Shown here in pieces: positions 21,327 to 30,383 of a stretch of DNA of 64,000 nucleotides. The stretch is from an uncultured Oligella sp. (GTDB taxonomy: Bacteria; Pseudomonadota; Gammaproteobacteria; Burkholderiales; Burkholderiaceae_B). The stretch's first letter is position 1. The number at the start of each line of letters is the position of its first letter. The notes under the pieces were generated by a model. That model did not search any database, was not told where the DNA came from, and worked only from the letters and a program-made list of their open reading frames with translations. Location: positions 62,001 to 126,000 of the forward strand of contig CANROD010000001.1 in NCBI GenBank assembly GCA_947632105.1, written 5' to 3'. The position numbers and the translations under genes were made by a program.

Positions 21327-22865
21327 TTAAGCAAACGTCTTTTTGAAAGCCTCAATAGCGCCTTTCAATAAAGCGTCGTCTTCTTTTGACAACTCTTTGT
21401 TTGTCTCAATGCGCTCAATTAAGTCAGCATGCTTAGATTTTAAGCTTTCTTTGAGTGCTTTCTCAAAAGCTAAAACCTTAGATACCTCAACGTCATCTAA
21501 GTAGCCGTTGTTAACTGAATATAGAGCAACAGCCATTTCCCAAACTTTTAGTGGGGCATACTGAGGCTGTTTAAGCAATTCAACAACACGCTCACCACGC
21601 TCTAACTGACGACGAGTTGCGTCATCTAAGTCTGAAGCGAACTGAGCAAACGCTGCCAACTCACGATATTGAGCTAAGTCAGTACGAATACCGCCTGAAA
21701 GCTTTTTAATCACTTTAGTTTGAGCCGCACCACCCACTCGTGACACCGAAATACCTGCATCAATCGCTGGACGAACACCTGCGTTAAACAAGTCAGTTTC
21801 TAGGAAAATCTGACCGTCAGTAATAGAAATTACGTTAGTTGGTACGAAAGCAGACACGTCACCTGCTTGTGTCTCAATAATCGGTAATGCTGTTAATGAA
21901 CCTGTTTTGCCTTTAACTTCACCATTGGTGAATTTTTCTACATAGTCAGCATTTACACGAGCAGCACGCTCAAGCAAACGAGAGTGTAAGTAGAATACGT
22001 CACCAGGGTATGCTTCACGACCAGGAGGACGACGAAGCAACAATGACACCTGACGGTAAGCCCAAGCTTGTTTAGTCAAGTCATCATAAACAATTAGAGC
22101 ATCCTGGCCACGGTCACGGAAGTACTCGCCCATGGTGCAACCAGCATAAGGCGCCAAATACTGCATAGCAGCTGAATCAGAAGCATTAGCAGCAACAATG
22201 ATGGTGTATTCTAAAGCACCTGCTTCTTCTAATTTACGTACGATGTTGCTAACAGTGGATGCCTTTTGACCAACAGCCACATAAACACAAATTACGTCTT
22301 GACCTTTTTGGTTTATGATAGCGTCAACTGCAACTGCTGTTTTACCTACTTGGCGGTCACCAATAATCAACTCTCGCTGGCCACGACCAACTGGCACCAT
22401 TGAGTCAATTGCTTTAGCACCAGTTTGTAAAGGCTGAGATACTGATTGACGTTCAATAACTCCCGGCGCCACCTTCTCAATAACGTCCGTTTGAGTGGTG
22501 TTAATCGGTCCTTTACCATCAATTGGGTTACCTAAGGTGTCAACTACACGGCCACACAATTCTGGACCTACTGGTACTTCTAAAATACGACCGGTTGTTT
22601 TAACCAAATCACCTTCAGAAACACCTGTGTAGTCACCTAAAATTACGGCACCTACTGAATCACGCTCCAGGTTTAACGCTAAACCAAAAACATTGTTGGG
22701 GAATTCGAGCATTTCGCCCTGCATCACATCGGACAAACCGTGGATGCGAGTAATACCGTCGGTTACGGATACTACCGTACCCTGCGTACGGACATCGGCA
22801 GAAGTACCTAAGCCCTCAATGCGGCTTTTTAGTAATTCGCTGATCTCTGACGGATTGAGTTGCAT
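21327..22865 (-). CDS. atpA: ATP synthase alpha subunit
   Basis: Non-catalytic nucleotide-binding subunit of F1 that supplies the arginine finger. The 512-residue protein has Walker A GDRQVGKT (169-176), [28 protein letters not shown], and ISVSRVGG with the conserved arginine. Length is normal. It is preceded by atpH (33 bp gap). Confidence 0.97.
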   Translation of the reverse strand: MQLNPSEISELLKSRIEGLGTSADVRTQGTVVSVTDGITRIHGLSDVMQGEMLEFPNNVFGLALNLERDSVGAVILGDYTGVSEGDLVKTTGRILEVPVGPELCGRVVDTLGNPIDGKGPINTTQTDVIEKVAPGVIERQSVSQPLQTGAKAIDSMVPVGRGQRELIIGDRQVGKTAVAVDAIINQKGQDVICVYVAVGQKASTVSNIVRKLEEAGALEYTIIVAANASDSAAMQYLAPYAGCTMGEYFRDRGQDALIVYDDLTKQAWAYRQVSLLLRRPPGREAYPGDVFYLHSRLLERAARVNADYVEKFTNGEVKGKTGSLTALPIIETQAGDVSAFVPTNVISITDGQIFLETDLFNAGVRPAIDAGISVSRVGGAAQTKVIKKLSGGIRTDLAQYRELAAFAQFASDLDDATRRQLERGERVVELLKQPQYAPLKVWEMAVALYSVNNGYLDDVEVSKVLAFEKALKESLKSKHADLIERIETNKELSKEDDALLKGAIEAFKKTFA

Positions 22866-22898
22866 AATCAGACTCCTGAAATCCTATAATTATGGCGC

Positions 22899-23438
22899 TT
22901 ATTCAGCAACCAACTTATCGTGCAAACGAGTAATTTGAGCTTGCACAGAAGTATCTAAAACTTGATCGCCCACGACCACTCGCACCCCACCAATTAAGGC
23001 TGGTTCAACCTTCACCTCGGGTTCGAGAGAGACGCTAAATTTCTTTTCAAGACTTTTAACCAAGTCTTTTACTTGTTCTTGAGTTAACTCAAAAGCGCTC
23101 GTAATTTGGGCGATCGCCTTGCCTTCGTGCTCATTTTTAAGCTGTTCAAACTGCTCAGCAATCTGTGGTAAAACCAACCACCGATCATTTTCAACAACTA
23201 ATTGAACAAAATTCTTTATATCAGCAGGCATATTAGGCAATATCGTATCAAAAACAGCAATACTGTCCGCCTCAGTAGTTTTAGGATCAGACAAGATCGT
23301 AACCACATCAGGCACAGAAACCACTTCTGATAATTGTTTTACAGCCTTAGCCCAAGTCTCTAATCCGACCTGACTGTCCTTAGCTGCTGCAAAAGCAGCT
23401 GCTGCGTAAGGACGGGCAATAGTTGAAAGTTCAGCCAT
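22899..23438 (-). CDS. atpH: ATP synthase delta subunit
   Basis: Peripheral-stalk subunit joining the tip of alpha to the b-dimer. The 179-residue protein starts ARPYAAAAFAAA, the usual opening of the six-helix N-terminal domain, and ends in the beta-rich domain EPALIGGVRVVVGDQVLDTSV. It starts 12 bp after atpF, consistent with tight coupling. Confidence 0.95.
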   Translation of the reverse strand: MAELSTIARPYAAAAFAAAKDSQVGLETWAKAVKQLSEVVSVPDVVTILSDPKTTEADSIAVFDTILPNMPADIKNFVQLVVENDRWLVLPQIAEQFEQLKNEHEGKAIAQITSAFELTQEQVKDLVKSLEKKFSVSLEPEVKVEPALIGGVRVVVGDQVLDTSVQAQITRLHDKLVAE

Positions 23439-23450
23439 AGCAATCCCAAA

Positions 23451-23921
23451 TTAAAGCTGTGCCTTAAGTTGATCGAGCAACTTGGCATGTGTTTTCGCAT
23501 CGACTTCACGGCGAAGAATCTGCTCAGCGCCTTGTACGGCCAAAGCGGCTACTTCATCACGCAACTCATCACGCAAACGAGCCACTTCGACTCCAGCATC
23601 ATGCTTAGCCTGCGCAATAATGCGTGCACGTTCTTGCTCAGCATCACCACGAGCTGCCTCTACAATTGAAGCGGCTTGCTTTTCAGCCTCTGCAAATCTT
23701 AATTGATTCTCAGTCTTTGCTGCTGTCTCAATTTCGGCGATACGATTTTCGGCTTGTGCTAAATCAGCCTTACCTTTATCCGCTGCCGCTAGACCATCTG
23801 CTATCTTCTGTCGGCGCTCGTCAATTGCTTTGATTAGAGGCGGCCAAATGAACTTCATTGTGAACCACACTAATACAAAGAAAACGATTACCTGGAAAAA
23901 GAGCGTCGCATTTAAATTCAC
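23451..23921 (-). CDS. atpF: ATP synthase b subunit
   Basis: Peripheral-stalk stator protein. The 156-residue sequence has one N-terminal membrane helix ([19 protein letters not shown]) followed by [19 protein letters not shown] and a long charged coiled coil to the end, as in other b subunits. The start codon is GTG at 23921, the only start that keeps the N-terminal NLNATLFF sequence conserved in proteobacterial b subunits. The preceding gap to atpE contains a hairpin (23991-24021). Confidence 0.95.
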   Translation of the reverse strand: MNLNATLFFQVIVFFVLVWFTMKFIWPPLIKAIDERRQKIADGLAAADKGKADLAQAENRIAEIETAAKTENQLRFAEAEKQAASIVEAARGDAEQERARIIAQAKHDAGVEVARLRDELRDEVAALAVQGAEQILRREVDAKTHAKLLDQLKAQL

Positions 23922-23990
23922 GGTCGTTTCCCTTTTGCTAATTAAGGTTTTGCACCATGCAATACCTATACAAAATTACTGAAATTCTAA

Positions 23991-24021
23991 GATGCAGAGA
24001 CTAGCTTTACTGCTCTGCATC
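23991..24021 (-). repeat. Intercistronic hairpin between atpE and atpF
   Basis: GATGCAGAG (23991-23999) and CTCTGCATC (24013-24021) are perfect complements around a 13-base loop, in the 148-bp gap between the c and b subunit genes. On the minus-strand transcript the stem is followed by TTAGAATTTCAG, not a long U-run. It could be a weak attenuator or a 3'-end stabiliser that raises atpE output relative to downstream genes. Confidence 0.5.
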
Positions 24022-24069
24022 AATCCATCCAGTTCACAAACCATCAAGCGATGGTATTAAATCTATCGC

Positions 24070-24363
<294 letters not shown>

Positions 24364-24419
24364 TTAAAATTAAACAGACTCTGAAAATATTGTCTAACAA
24401 AATCTGCTACTTAGGCGAC

Positions 24420-24436
24420 TGGAGGCTTTACCTCCA
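24420..24436 (-). repeat. Short hairpin just after atpB
   Basis: TGGAGG and CCTCCA flank a 5-base loop a dozen bases beyond the atpB stop codon, in the atpB-atpE gap. It is small and may only be a processing or stability element. Confidence 0.4.
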
Positions 24437-24448
24437 ACCAACTAAATC

Positions 24449-25330
24449 TTAGTGGTCTTCATGAGCTTGACCTACATAGACTAAGGTCAACATCATAAAG
24501 ATGAATGCTTGTAGCAAAATAATCATAATATGGAAAATTGCCCAAGCTGAACCGGCCAAGACATGACCGATACCCAATCCAATACTTAATACGTTAAAGC
24601 CTGACCAAGTAGCCCCCATTAGAGCGATCAACATAAAGATCAACTCACCGGCATACATGGTTGCAAAAAGTCGCATACCTAATGAAACTGTTTTTGCAAA
24701 GTACTCAACAATATTTAATAAGAAATTAGCGGGTGCCAAAACAATTTTAGCAAGCATACCGTTGGCACCGAAAGGAGCTGTAAACAAACTCTTAACGAAA
24801 CCAGTAGGCTTTTTAATTTTAATACCGTAGTAAATAGATACGATAAGAACGGTAATCGACATACCCAAAGTAATGCTCAAGTCTGCAGTCGGTAAAATAC
24901 GATGGTAATACAGAACACCTTTATCAACCTCTGTACCAGCCAAACCTGTCCAAGAAAGAATTGAAGGCAACAGGTCAACCGGCAATAAGTCTAGGGCGTT
25001 CATCAGAGATACCCAGACAAAGATGGTTAACGCTAGCGGCGCCACAAACTCTCGAGAAGTAGCGTTATGAACAATACTCTTAGCTTGCTCATCGACCATA
25101 CCGATAAGCATCTCTACTCCCATTTGGAATCGACCAGGCACTCCTGCTGTGGCATTTCTAGCTGCTCTGTATAAAAAATACAAACCAACGACACCCATCA
25201 CTAAAGCCCAAAAAATGGAATCAAAGTTAATCACACTAAAATCAGCCATACTTGACATTGGCTGATTACTGAAATGCTTCAAATGATGCTGAATGTAATA
25301 TTGCTGTGGCGTAACTAAAGAAGCATCCAT
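24449..25330 (-). CDS. atpB: ATP synthase a subunit
   Basis: Membrane stator subunit providing the half-channels for proton flow. The 293-residue protein has five to six hydrophobic segments and the essential-arginine helix [19 protein letters not shown]. The frame extends 16 codons upstream, but the start chosen is ATG 25330 ([19 protein letters not shown]), which has GGAG seven bases upstream and the family's N-terminus. It follows atpI after about 100 bp. Confidence 0.94.
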   Translation of the reverse strand: MDASLVTPQQYYIQHHLKHFSNQPMSSMADFSVINFDSIFWALVMGVVGLYFLYRAARNATAGVPGRFQMGVEMLIGMVDEQAKSIVHNATSREFVAPLALTIFVWVSLMNALDLLPVDLLPSILSWTGLAGTEVDKGVLYYHRILPTADLSITLGMSITVLIVSIYYGIKIKKPTGFVKSLFTAPFGANGMLAKIVLAPANFLLNIVEYFAKTVSLGMRLFATMYAGELIFMLIALMGATWSGFNVLSIGLGIGHVLAGSAWAIFHIMIILLQAFIFMMLTLVYVGQAHEDH

Positions 25331-25429
25331 TTGCTCCAATCTCCGTATCAACTTTCCTCTGTAATCAGAGGCAAACAACTAATCAAATTACTATTGCGAT
25401 TGAGCCATAAAACCTGCTACTAGCATGGT

Positions 25430-25855
25430 TTAAAGCTTTTTAAAAACCAACAATAATACATATGCTTTTAAAACTACTAAAAGCCCGATAAAAAATGCGG
25501 GCCACACCAAATTCGGTCCAAACGCCTCTACTACTAAATACATCAAAAGCATGGCCACACCGATTTTAATCGCCTCACCTATAAAAAAGGTAACAGCTGT
25601 AGCATCACGCTTTGATAAGAGCCTTAGTACTAAATGCAAGACAAACATGCTAGTAGGTATTAAATAAGTCATACCACCGGCAAGTGCTGACAGGCCCGCC
25701 CACTTACCTGAAAAGGTCCATGCAAGGAGGGACACTATCAGTAAGGCTAAGCCCTGAGCTATGACCAGTCTAAGCAAATCACGCATTGCCGAAACACTCA
25801 TGCGCTGCCTGTCTTCTGGACTGAGCCTAACCGCTTCAATATGCTCCTGATTCAT
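25430..25855 (-). CDS. atpI: ATP synthase accessory protein I
   Basis: Four predicted membrane helices in 141 residues; AtpI assists c-ring assembly and possibly Mg2+ uptake. It is the promoter-proximal gene of the atp operon. The start is uncertain: ATG 25855 lies only about 3 bases after the likely transcription start of the promoter at 25865-25893, making a leaderless mRNA. ATG 25801 (MSVSAMRDLLRL) gives a 123-aa protein close to the E. coli size and has AGG upstream. Both starts keep all membrane helices. Confidence 0.85.
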   Translation of the reverse strand: MNQEHIEAVRLSPEDRQRMSVSAMRDLLRLVIAQGLALLIVSLLAWTFSGKWAGLSALAGGMTYLIPTSMFVLHLVLRLLSKRDATAVTFFIGEAIKIGVAMLLMYLVVEAFGPNLVWPAFFIGLLVVLKAYVLLLVFKKL

Positions 25856-25864
25856 AGCTGCCTA

Positions 25865-25893
25865 AGTATAGCCTTTATTTTACTGCTTGTCAC
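25865..25893 (-). promoter_or_regulatory. Probable sigma-70 promoter of the ATP synthase operon
   Basis: On the minus strand a -35 box GTGACA (25888-25893) and a -10 box TATACT (25865-25870) are separated by exactly 17 bases, each matching consensus at five of six positions. It points at atpI. The -35 box is inside a 19-bp palindrome. Confidence 0.65.
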
Positions 25894-25907
25894 ATTCCGA
25901 ATGTGAC
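25889..25907. promoter_or_regulatory. 19-bp perfect palindrome overlapping the atp promoter -35 box
   Basis: GTCACATTC and GAATGTGAC are perfect complements around one central base. The arms are too close to make a good RNA hairpin and lie upstream of the transcription start, so an operator for a dimeric regulator is the simplest reading. It does not match the CRP/FNR, Fur/Zur or parS patterns I know. The remaining roughly 250 bp up to the M61 peptidase gene contains no gene I can support. Confidence 0.6.
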
Positions 25908-26155
25908 TTGGTTACATATTTCTTGATATTCAAGTGGGGCAATAACACTAAACAAACAAGTTCAAAATACCCGACAAACAACAAGAACTACACTAATACT
26001 AGCTATTTTCAATAAGCATTTTCTTGCCGCAGATGTCACCACTCAGGTTGTCTATAATAACTTAAACACGCTATAAAATATCTATCCCTGCGTATGACTA
26101 ATACTTATTAGCTAAACAACTTAGGGATTTTATCAGAACTAAAGGCAATATATCG

Positions 26156-28024
26156 ATGAATAACAAACTATTTGAAGAGAAAATTTTTTACAGCATCACT
26201 TCTAATGATTTAAGCGGCCATCGCTTTAAAGTCACTTTAACTATTGCCCAACCTGATCCCAAGGGCCAAATCATCAGCCTTCCGCGCTGGATTCCGGGTA
26301 GCTATATGATACGTGACTTCTCAAAGCATATCGAGACCTTAAAGGTAACGCAAGACAATTACCCTCTTACATTCACTCATTTAGACAACCACTCATGGCA
26401 AATTGAACCTGTCAGTAGCGGCCCCATATACATTGATTACACGGTTTATGCGTGGGACTTATCGGTACGCAAAGCTCATCTTGATGAAAGCCACGGTTTT
26501 TTTAATGGCACCAGTGTTTTTTTAAAAGTACACGGACAAGAGGAACTGCCGTGCCTCGTCGAAATTAAAGCACCCCGGCACACTAAAAAATGGCGTGTTT
26601 ACACTAGCCTACCTTCAGCAGAAGGCCATCCGGATGCTGCTGCACATACGCGTTTTGGCTTTTATCGCGCTAGGAACTACGACGACCTGATCGATCATCC
26701 CGTTGAGATGGGGCGTCCTAAGGTGATTAGTTTTGTGGCGGGAGGTATCGCGCACGACATGGTTTTTACCGGCGTCCTGCCAAATATTGACTTCGAACGT
26801 ATTGCCGCTGATACCGCAAAAATCTGCGAAGCACAGATCAACCTCTTTGACCCTGAGAATGGTACACCACCTTTTGCCGATAGCTCCGACCGCTACGTTT
26901 TTATGACAACCGTGACAGGCAACGACTATGGTGGCCTAGAGCACCGTAACAGTACTGCCCTCATTTGCTCTCGCAAATCCTTACCGACTGTTGGACAAAA
27001 GGAACAAACTAAAGAGTATCGTGATTTTTTAGGTCTAGTTAGCCACGAGTATTTCCACAGCTGGAATATTAAACGCATCAAACCGGCTGCTTTTGCTCCT
27101 TATCAACTAGATAGAGTAACGCCCACTTCCTTACTATGGGTTTTTGAGGGCTTCACTTCTTACTACGACGATCTCATGTTGCTCAGAAGTGGATTAATCA
27201 CCGAGCAGCAATATTTTGACTTGATCGCTGAAACCATTTCCCGAGTTAACAACGACTCTGGCCGTATCAAGCAAAGTATCGCTGAGAGTTCATTTGATGC
27301 GTGGACTAAATTTTACCAACAAGATGAAAATGCTCGGAATCAAATTGTCAGCTATTATTCCAAAGGCGCTTTAGTTGCTCTTAGCTTGGACTTACTAATC
27401 CGCCAACACAGTAAGCACGAACGTTCACTTGATGATGTCATGCGTTACTTATGGCAGCACTACGGCAAAAACTTCTATTTAGGTGAGGCAAAGGGTCTTA
27501 ACGAAGAAGATGTACTTGATGTATTGCATAACGCAACTAGCATTGATATCGATATTTTAGAAAACTTTTTAGAGCGCAATGTGTATGGTACTAAGAAACT
27601 ACACCTAAAAGAGCTACTTTTAACCGAAGGTCTTAAGCTCATCAAATCCGGCGATAACAAGGAAAAGCTACCTGTTAGCTTAGACATTCGTACAAGCACA
27701 CAAAATGGTCAATGCGTTATTCAAAGCGTCATGCAGCATGGAGTTGCTCATAAAGGCGGCTTATCCGCTGGCGATATTATCGTTGCCATTGATCATCTAC
27801 GTGTTGATAGCAACAATTTAAAGGAGGTTTTAAGTCGCTATCAGGCGAGCCAACGCGCCGTTGTCCATGTATTTAGACGCGATGAGCTTCGTGTCTACAC
27901 AGTAGAGTTTGATGCACCGCTTTACTCCGATTTTCAGATCAAGCCTTGCAAAACTCGTCGCAATATCGACGAGTTTTGCGAAAAAAAAATAGCAACAAGG
28001 AATCCTAAGCTCACACGCCCATAA
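26156..28024 (+). CDS. M61-family metallopeptidase with PDZ domain
   Basis: A 622-residue zinc aminopeptidase of the glycyl-aminopeptidase family. The N-terminal domain carries ISLPRWIPGSYMIRDF, a family signature. The zinc site is HEYFH in SHEYFHSWNIKRIKP, with LLWVFEGFTSYYDDL supplying the downstream glutamate. A PDZ domain is near residues 510-590 (AHKGGLSAGDIIVAID). No signal peptide is seen, suggesting a cytoplasmic enzyme. It faces away from the atp operon and converges on moeB across a terminator. Confidence 0.92.
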   Translation: MNNKLFEEKIFYSITSNDLSGHRFKVTLTIAQPDPKGQIISLPRWIPGSYMIRDFSKHIETLKVTQDNYPLTFTHLDNHSWQIEPVSSGPIYIDYTVYAWDLSVRKAHLDESHGFFNGTSVFLKVHGQEELPCLVEIKAPRHTKKWRVYTSLPSAEGHPDAAAHTRFGFYRARNYDDLIDHPVEMGRPKVISFVAGGIAHDMVFTGVLPNIDFERIAADTAKICEAQINLFDPENGTPPFADSSDRYVFMTTVTGNDYGGLEHRNSTALICSRKSLPTVGQKEQTKEYRDFLGLVSHEYFHSWNIKRIKPAAFAPYQLDRVTPTSLLWVFEGFTSYYDDLMLLRSGLITEQQYFDLIAETISRVNNDSGRIKQSIAESSFDAWTKFYQQDENARNQIVSYYSKGALVALSLDLLIRQHSKHERSLDDVMRYLWQHYGKNFYLGEAKGLNEEDVLDVLHNATSIDIDILENFLERNVYGTKKLHLKELLLTEGLKLIKSGDNKEKLPVSLDIRTSTQNGQCVIQSVMQHGVAHKGGLSAGDIIVAIDHLRVDSNNLKEVLSRYQASQRAVVHVFRRDELRVYTVEFDAPLYSDFQIKPCKTRRNIDEFCEKKIATRNPKLTRP

Positions 28025-28029
28025 ATAAC

Positions 28030-28067
28030 AAAGGCTTCTCTAATTGATAGGGAAGCCTTTGCTTTTT
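28030..28067. terminator. Intrinsic terminator after the M61 peptidase gene
   Basis: AAAGGCTTCTC (28030-28040) pairs with GGGAAGCCTTT (28050-28060) with one G-U pair and a 9-base loop, followed by GCTTTTT. It is also placed to end the convergent moeB transcript. Confidence 0.85.
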
Positions 28068-28072
28068 AAACG

Positions 28073-28828
28073 CTAATTTACCTCGTCAGAACAAATAGAA
28101 CAATGTGGATTTTTACTTAGTTTAAACTCTTGCCACTGCGTATCACGCCCATCAAACAACAATAGACGCCCCACCAAAGAACGACCAATGCCGAGCAATA
28201 ACTTTAAGGCCTCATGCGCTTGCATCATGCCAATACTACCAACAACGGTAGACAGCACACCTAAAGTCGCACAGTTATCAGGCTGCAAGTTGTCACTAGG
28301 GTCGTATTGGCAAGCATAGCAAGGACTTGAGCTTTCTCTAAAGTCATAGACAGTGACCTGACCATTAAAGCGAATAGCGGCAGCAGATACCATCGGCACA
28401 CTATGCCTGAAACAAATTCGATTAAGCTGCTGACGGGTCTTGAAATTATCCGTGCACTCCATAACCAAATCAACCTCTTGAATCAAAGCGTCGAGCTCCT
28501 CATCGCTAAAGCGTTGCTCATGAGCAATAAAATCCACCTCCGGATTGAGAGCTTGCGCCATTAGCTTGGCAGACTCAACCTTGGACATACCGACTCGATC
28601 GCTTGTATGAGCGATTTGACGCTGCAGATTACTTAACTCAACTTCATCATCATCAACCACATGAATCGTACCTACACCGGCAGCAACCAGATACATCAAG
28701 GCAGGCGCACCTAGTCCACCCGCCCCCACCATCAAAACCTTGCTATTAAGTAGACGCTCTTGCCCTTCAAAGCCAAAATCATCCAACATAATATGACGGG
28801 CATAGCGTAAAAGCTGCTGATCATTCAT
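28073..28828 (-). CDS. moeB: HesA/MoeB/ThiF-family adenylyltransferase
   Basis: An E1-like enzyme that adenylates the C-terminal glycine of a sulfur-carrier protein (MoaD or ThiS) for molybdopterin or thiazole synthesis. The 251 residues show the ATP-binding GAGGLGAPALMYLVAAGVG, the DDDEVELSNLQRQIAHT substrate segment, and two CxxC zinc pairs (CYAC and CSIC) in the second half. Whether the partner is MoaD or ThiS cannot be told from this window. It overlaps the upstream ctpA gene by 8 bp. Confidence 0.88.
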   Translation of the reverse strand: MNDQQLLRYARHIMLDDFGFEGQERLLNSKVLMVGAGGLGAPALMYLVAAGVGTIHVVDDDEVELSNLQRQIAHTSDRVGMSKVESAKLMAQALNPEVDFIAHEQRFSDEELDALIQEVDLVMECTDNFKTRQQLNRICFRHSVPMVSAAAIRFNGQVTVYDFRESSSPCYACQYDPSDNLQPDNCATLGVLSTVVGSIGMMQAHEALKLLLGIGRSLVGRLLLFDGRDTQWQEFKLSKNPHCSICSDEVN

Positions 28829-30356
28829 CTTTGTCCAGATACTCCCCGTTCAAAAACTCAACGGCTTGCTGCAATTGATAATCATCCTCTTCACCAAAAG
28901 TATACATCTCAACTTTCGGTTCTTCAGTAGAACCAGATGACTCTGTCACCTCACCATCTGTAGCACCATCAACCTCTTCATCTGTTGCCACTTCTTCAGT
29001 CGTAACCTCTACTTCTGGATGCCCCTCAAACAACTCTTCACCATCACCAATCAAGTGATCATTCAGATCGGCCTCTCGACGGCTGCTAAAAAAATCACCA
29101 TGCTCTGTATCTGTCACAACGATATCAGGCTCAATTCCAGTGGCCTGAATTGAACGATCCTTAGGCGTGTAATATCTTGCGATAGTCAGCTTAACACCGG
29201 TATCATCACCTAAATCCAAGACCACCTGCACAGATCCTTTACCAAAGCTACGGTTCCCCATAATAGTGGCACGCTCATAATCCTGTAACGCCCCAGCAAC
29301 AATTTCAGAAGCCGACGCAGAGCCTACGTTGATGAGTACCACCATCGGTATCTCTCGACTCCAACTTGGTAAATCCTTAAGTGGATCACTATGACTTAGA
29401 CTGTAGTCACTCGGCACCACACGATAACGTAAATTAACCTCGCCACGACTTTTGGTATAAACCACTAACTGATCAGGCTCAATAAATGCACCCGTCACTC
29501 CAACAGCGGCATTTAACAAACCACCGGGATCGTTACGCAAATCCAATACTAAAGCCTTTGGTGTAGTTGCAAACTCATTTAAACTTTTAACCAACTCTTC
29601 AACTGTACGCTCTTGGAACTGAGAGATACGTACGTAGGCGATATCGTTTTCCAGCATCTTACTGCGAACGCTCTGTACCTTAATCAGATCGCGCTCTATG
29701 GAGAAATCAATCTCCTCTTCGCCACGACGTATAGTCAACTCAATCGTCGAACCTGGCTCGCCACGAAGCTGCTTGACCACCTCACTTAAAGGTAGACTAC
29801 TGAGCTCCTCGCCATTAACCTTAACAATTACATCTCCCGGCATAACTCCTGCACGAGCTGCTGGACTATCCTCAATCGGCGAAATAATTTCAATTTCCTT
29901 GTCAGCTGTCTGATTAACTTCAATACCCAAACCTCCAAAGGCTCCCTCTGTCGCTTCCTGCAAACTGCTAAAAGCCTCCTCGTTTAAATAAGAAGAGTGT
30001 GGGTCCAAATCATTAAGCATGCCATGAATTGCAGCATCAACCAATTGCGCTGTATCTACAGGCTCAACATAACGATTTTTAACCGCAGCAAATACTGCAG
30101 CAAAACGACGCAACTCCTCATAAGGCAGTCGCTCATCAATACCCGGAACAGCTTCTATAAATGGAGCTTGCTCAATCATATCTTGACTAAGCTCCGCTTG
30201 CTGATGGGTAGGCACTGGCGAACCGACCTCTCCCACAGTTTGCGACAATTGCGACTGTGCTGACACAGCCCCACTCAGCAAAAACACAGAGCAAGCCAAA
30301 GCCATAAACTGCTTAGAAAGTTTATGAATTGCTAAAGAATTTGAAATATAAAGCAT
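28821..30356 (-). CDS. ctpA: Carboxy-terminal processing peptidase (S41 family), PDZ domain
   Basis: A 511-residue exported serine protease. After a signal sequence (residues about 15-34) come the PDZ domain (about 135-225, with GGLGIEV and GVMPGDVIVKVNG) and the S41 catalytic domain. The Ser-Lys dyad is S348 (GSASASEIVAG) and K373 (SFGKGSVQ), at the 25-residue spacing seen in E. coli Prc. CtpA enzymes trim or degrade periplasmic proteins, often peptidoglycan hydrolases. The gene is directly downstream of an EnvC-like gene, which suits such a role. Residues about 438-495 form a very acidic Glu/Thr/Val-rich tail before a final conserved helix. Confidence 0.93.
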   Translation of the reverse strand: MLYISNSLAIHKLSKQFMALACSVFLLSGAVSAQSQLSQTVGEVGSPVPTHQQAELSQDMIEQAPFIEAVPGIDERLPYEELRRFAAVFAAVKNRYVEPVDTAQLVDAAIHGMLNDLDPHSSYLNEEAFSSLQEATEGAFGGLGIEVNQTADKEIEIISPIEDSPAARAGVMPGDVIVKVNGEELSSLPLSEVVKQLRGEPGSTIELTIRRGEEEIDFSIERDLIKVQSVRSKMLENDIAYVRISQFQERTVEELVKSLNEFATTPKALVLDLRNDPGGLLNAAVGVTGAFIEPDQLVVYTKSRGEVNLRYRVVPSDYSLSHSDPLKDLPSWSREIPMVVLINVGSASASEIVAGALQDYERATIMGNRSFGKGSVQVVLDLGDDTGVKLTIARYYTPKDRSIQATGIEPDIVVTDTEHGDFFSSRREADLNDHLIGDGEELFEGHPEVEVTTEEVATDEEVDGATDGEVTESSGSTEEPKVEMYTFGEEDDYQLQQAVEFLNGEYLDKDE

Positions 30357-30383
30357 TACACACCTTTTGCTTTTAGCCTAAAG

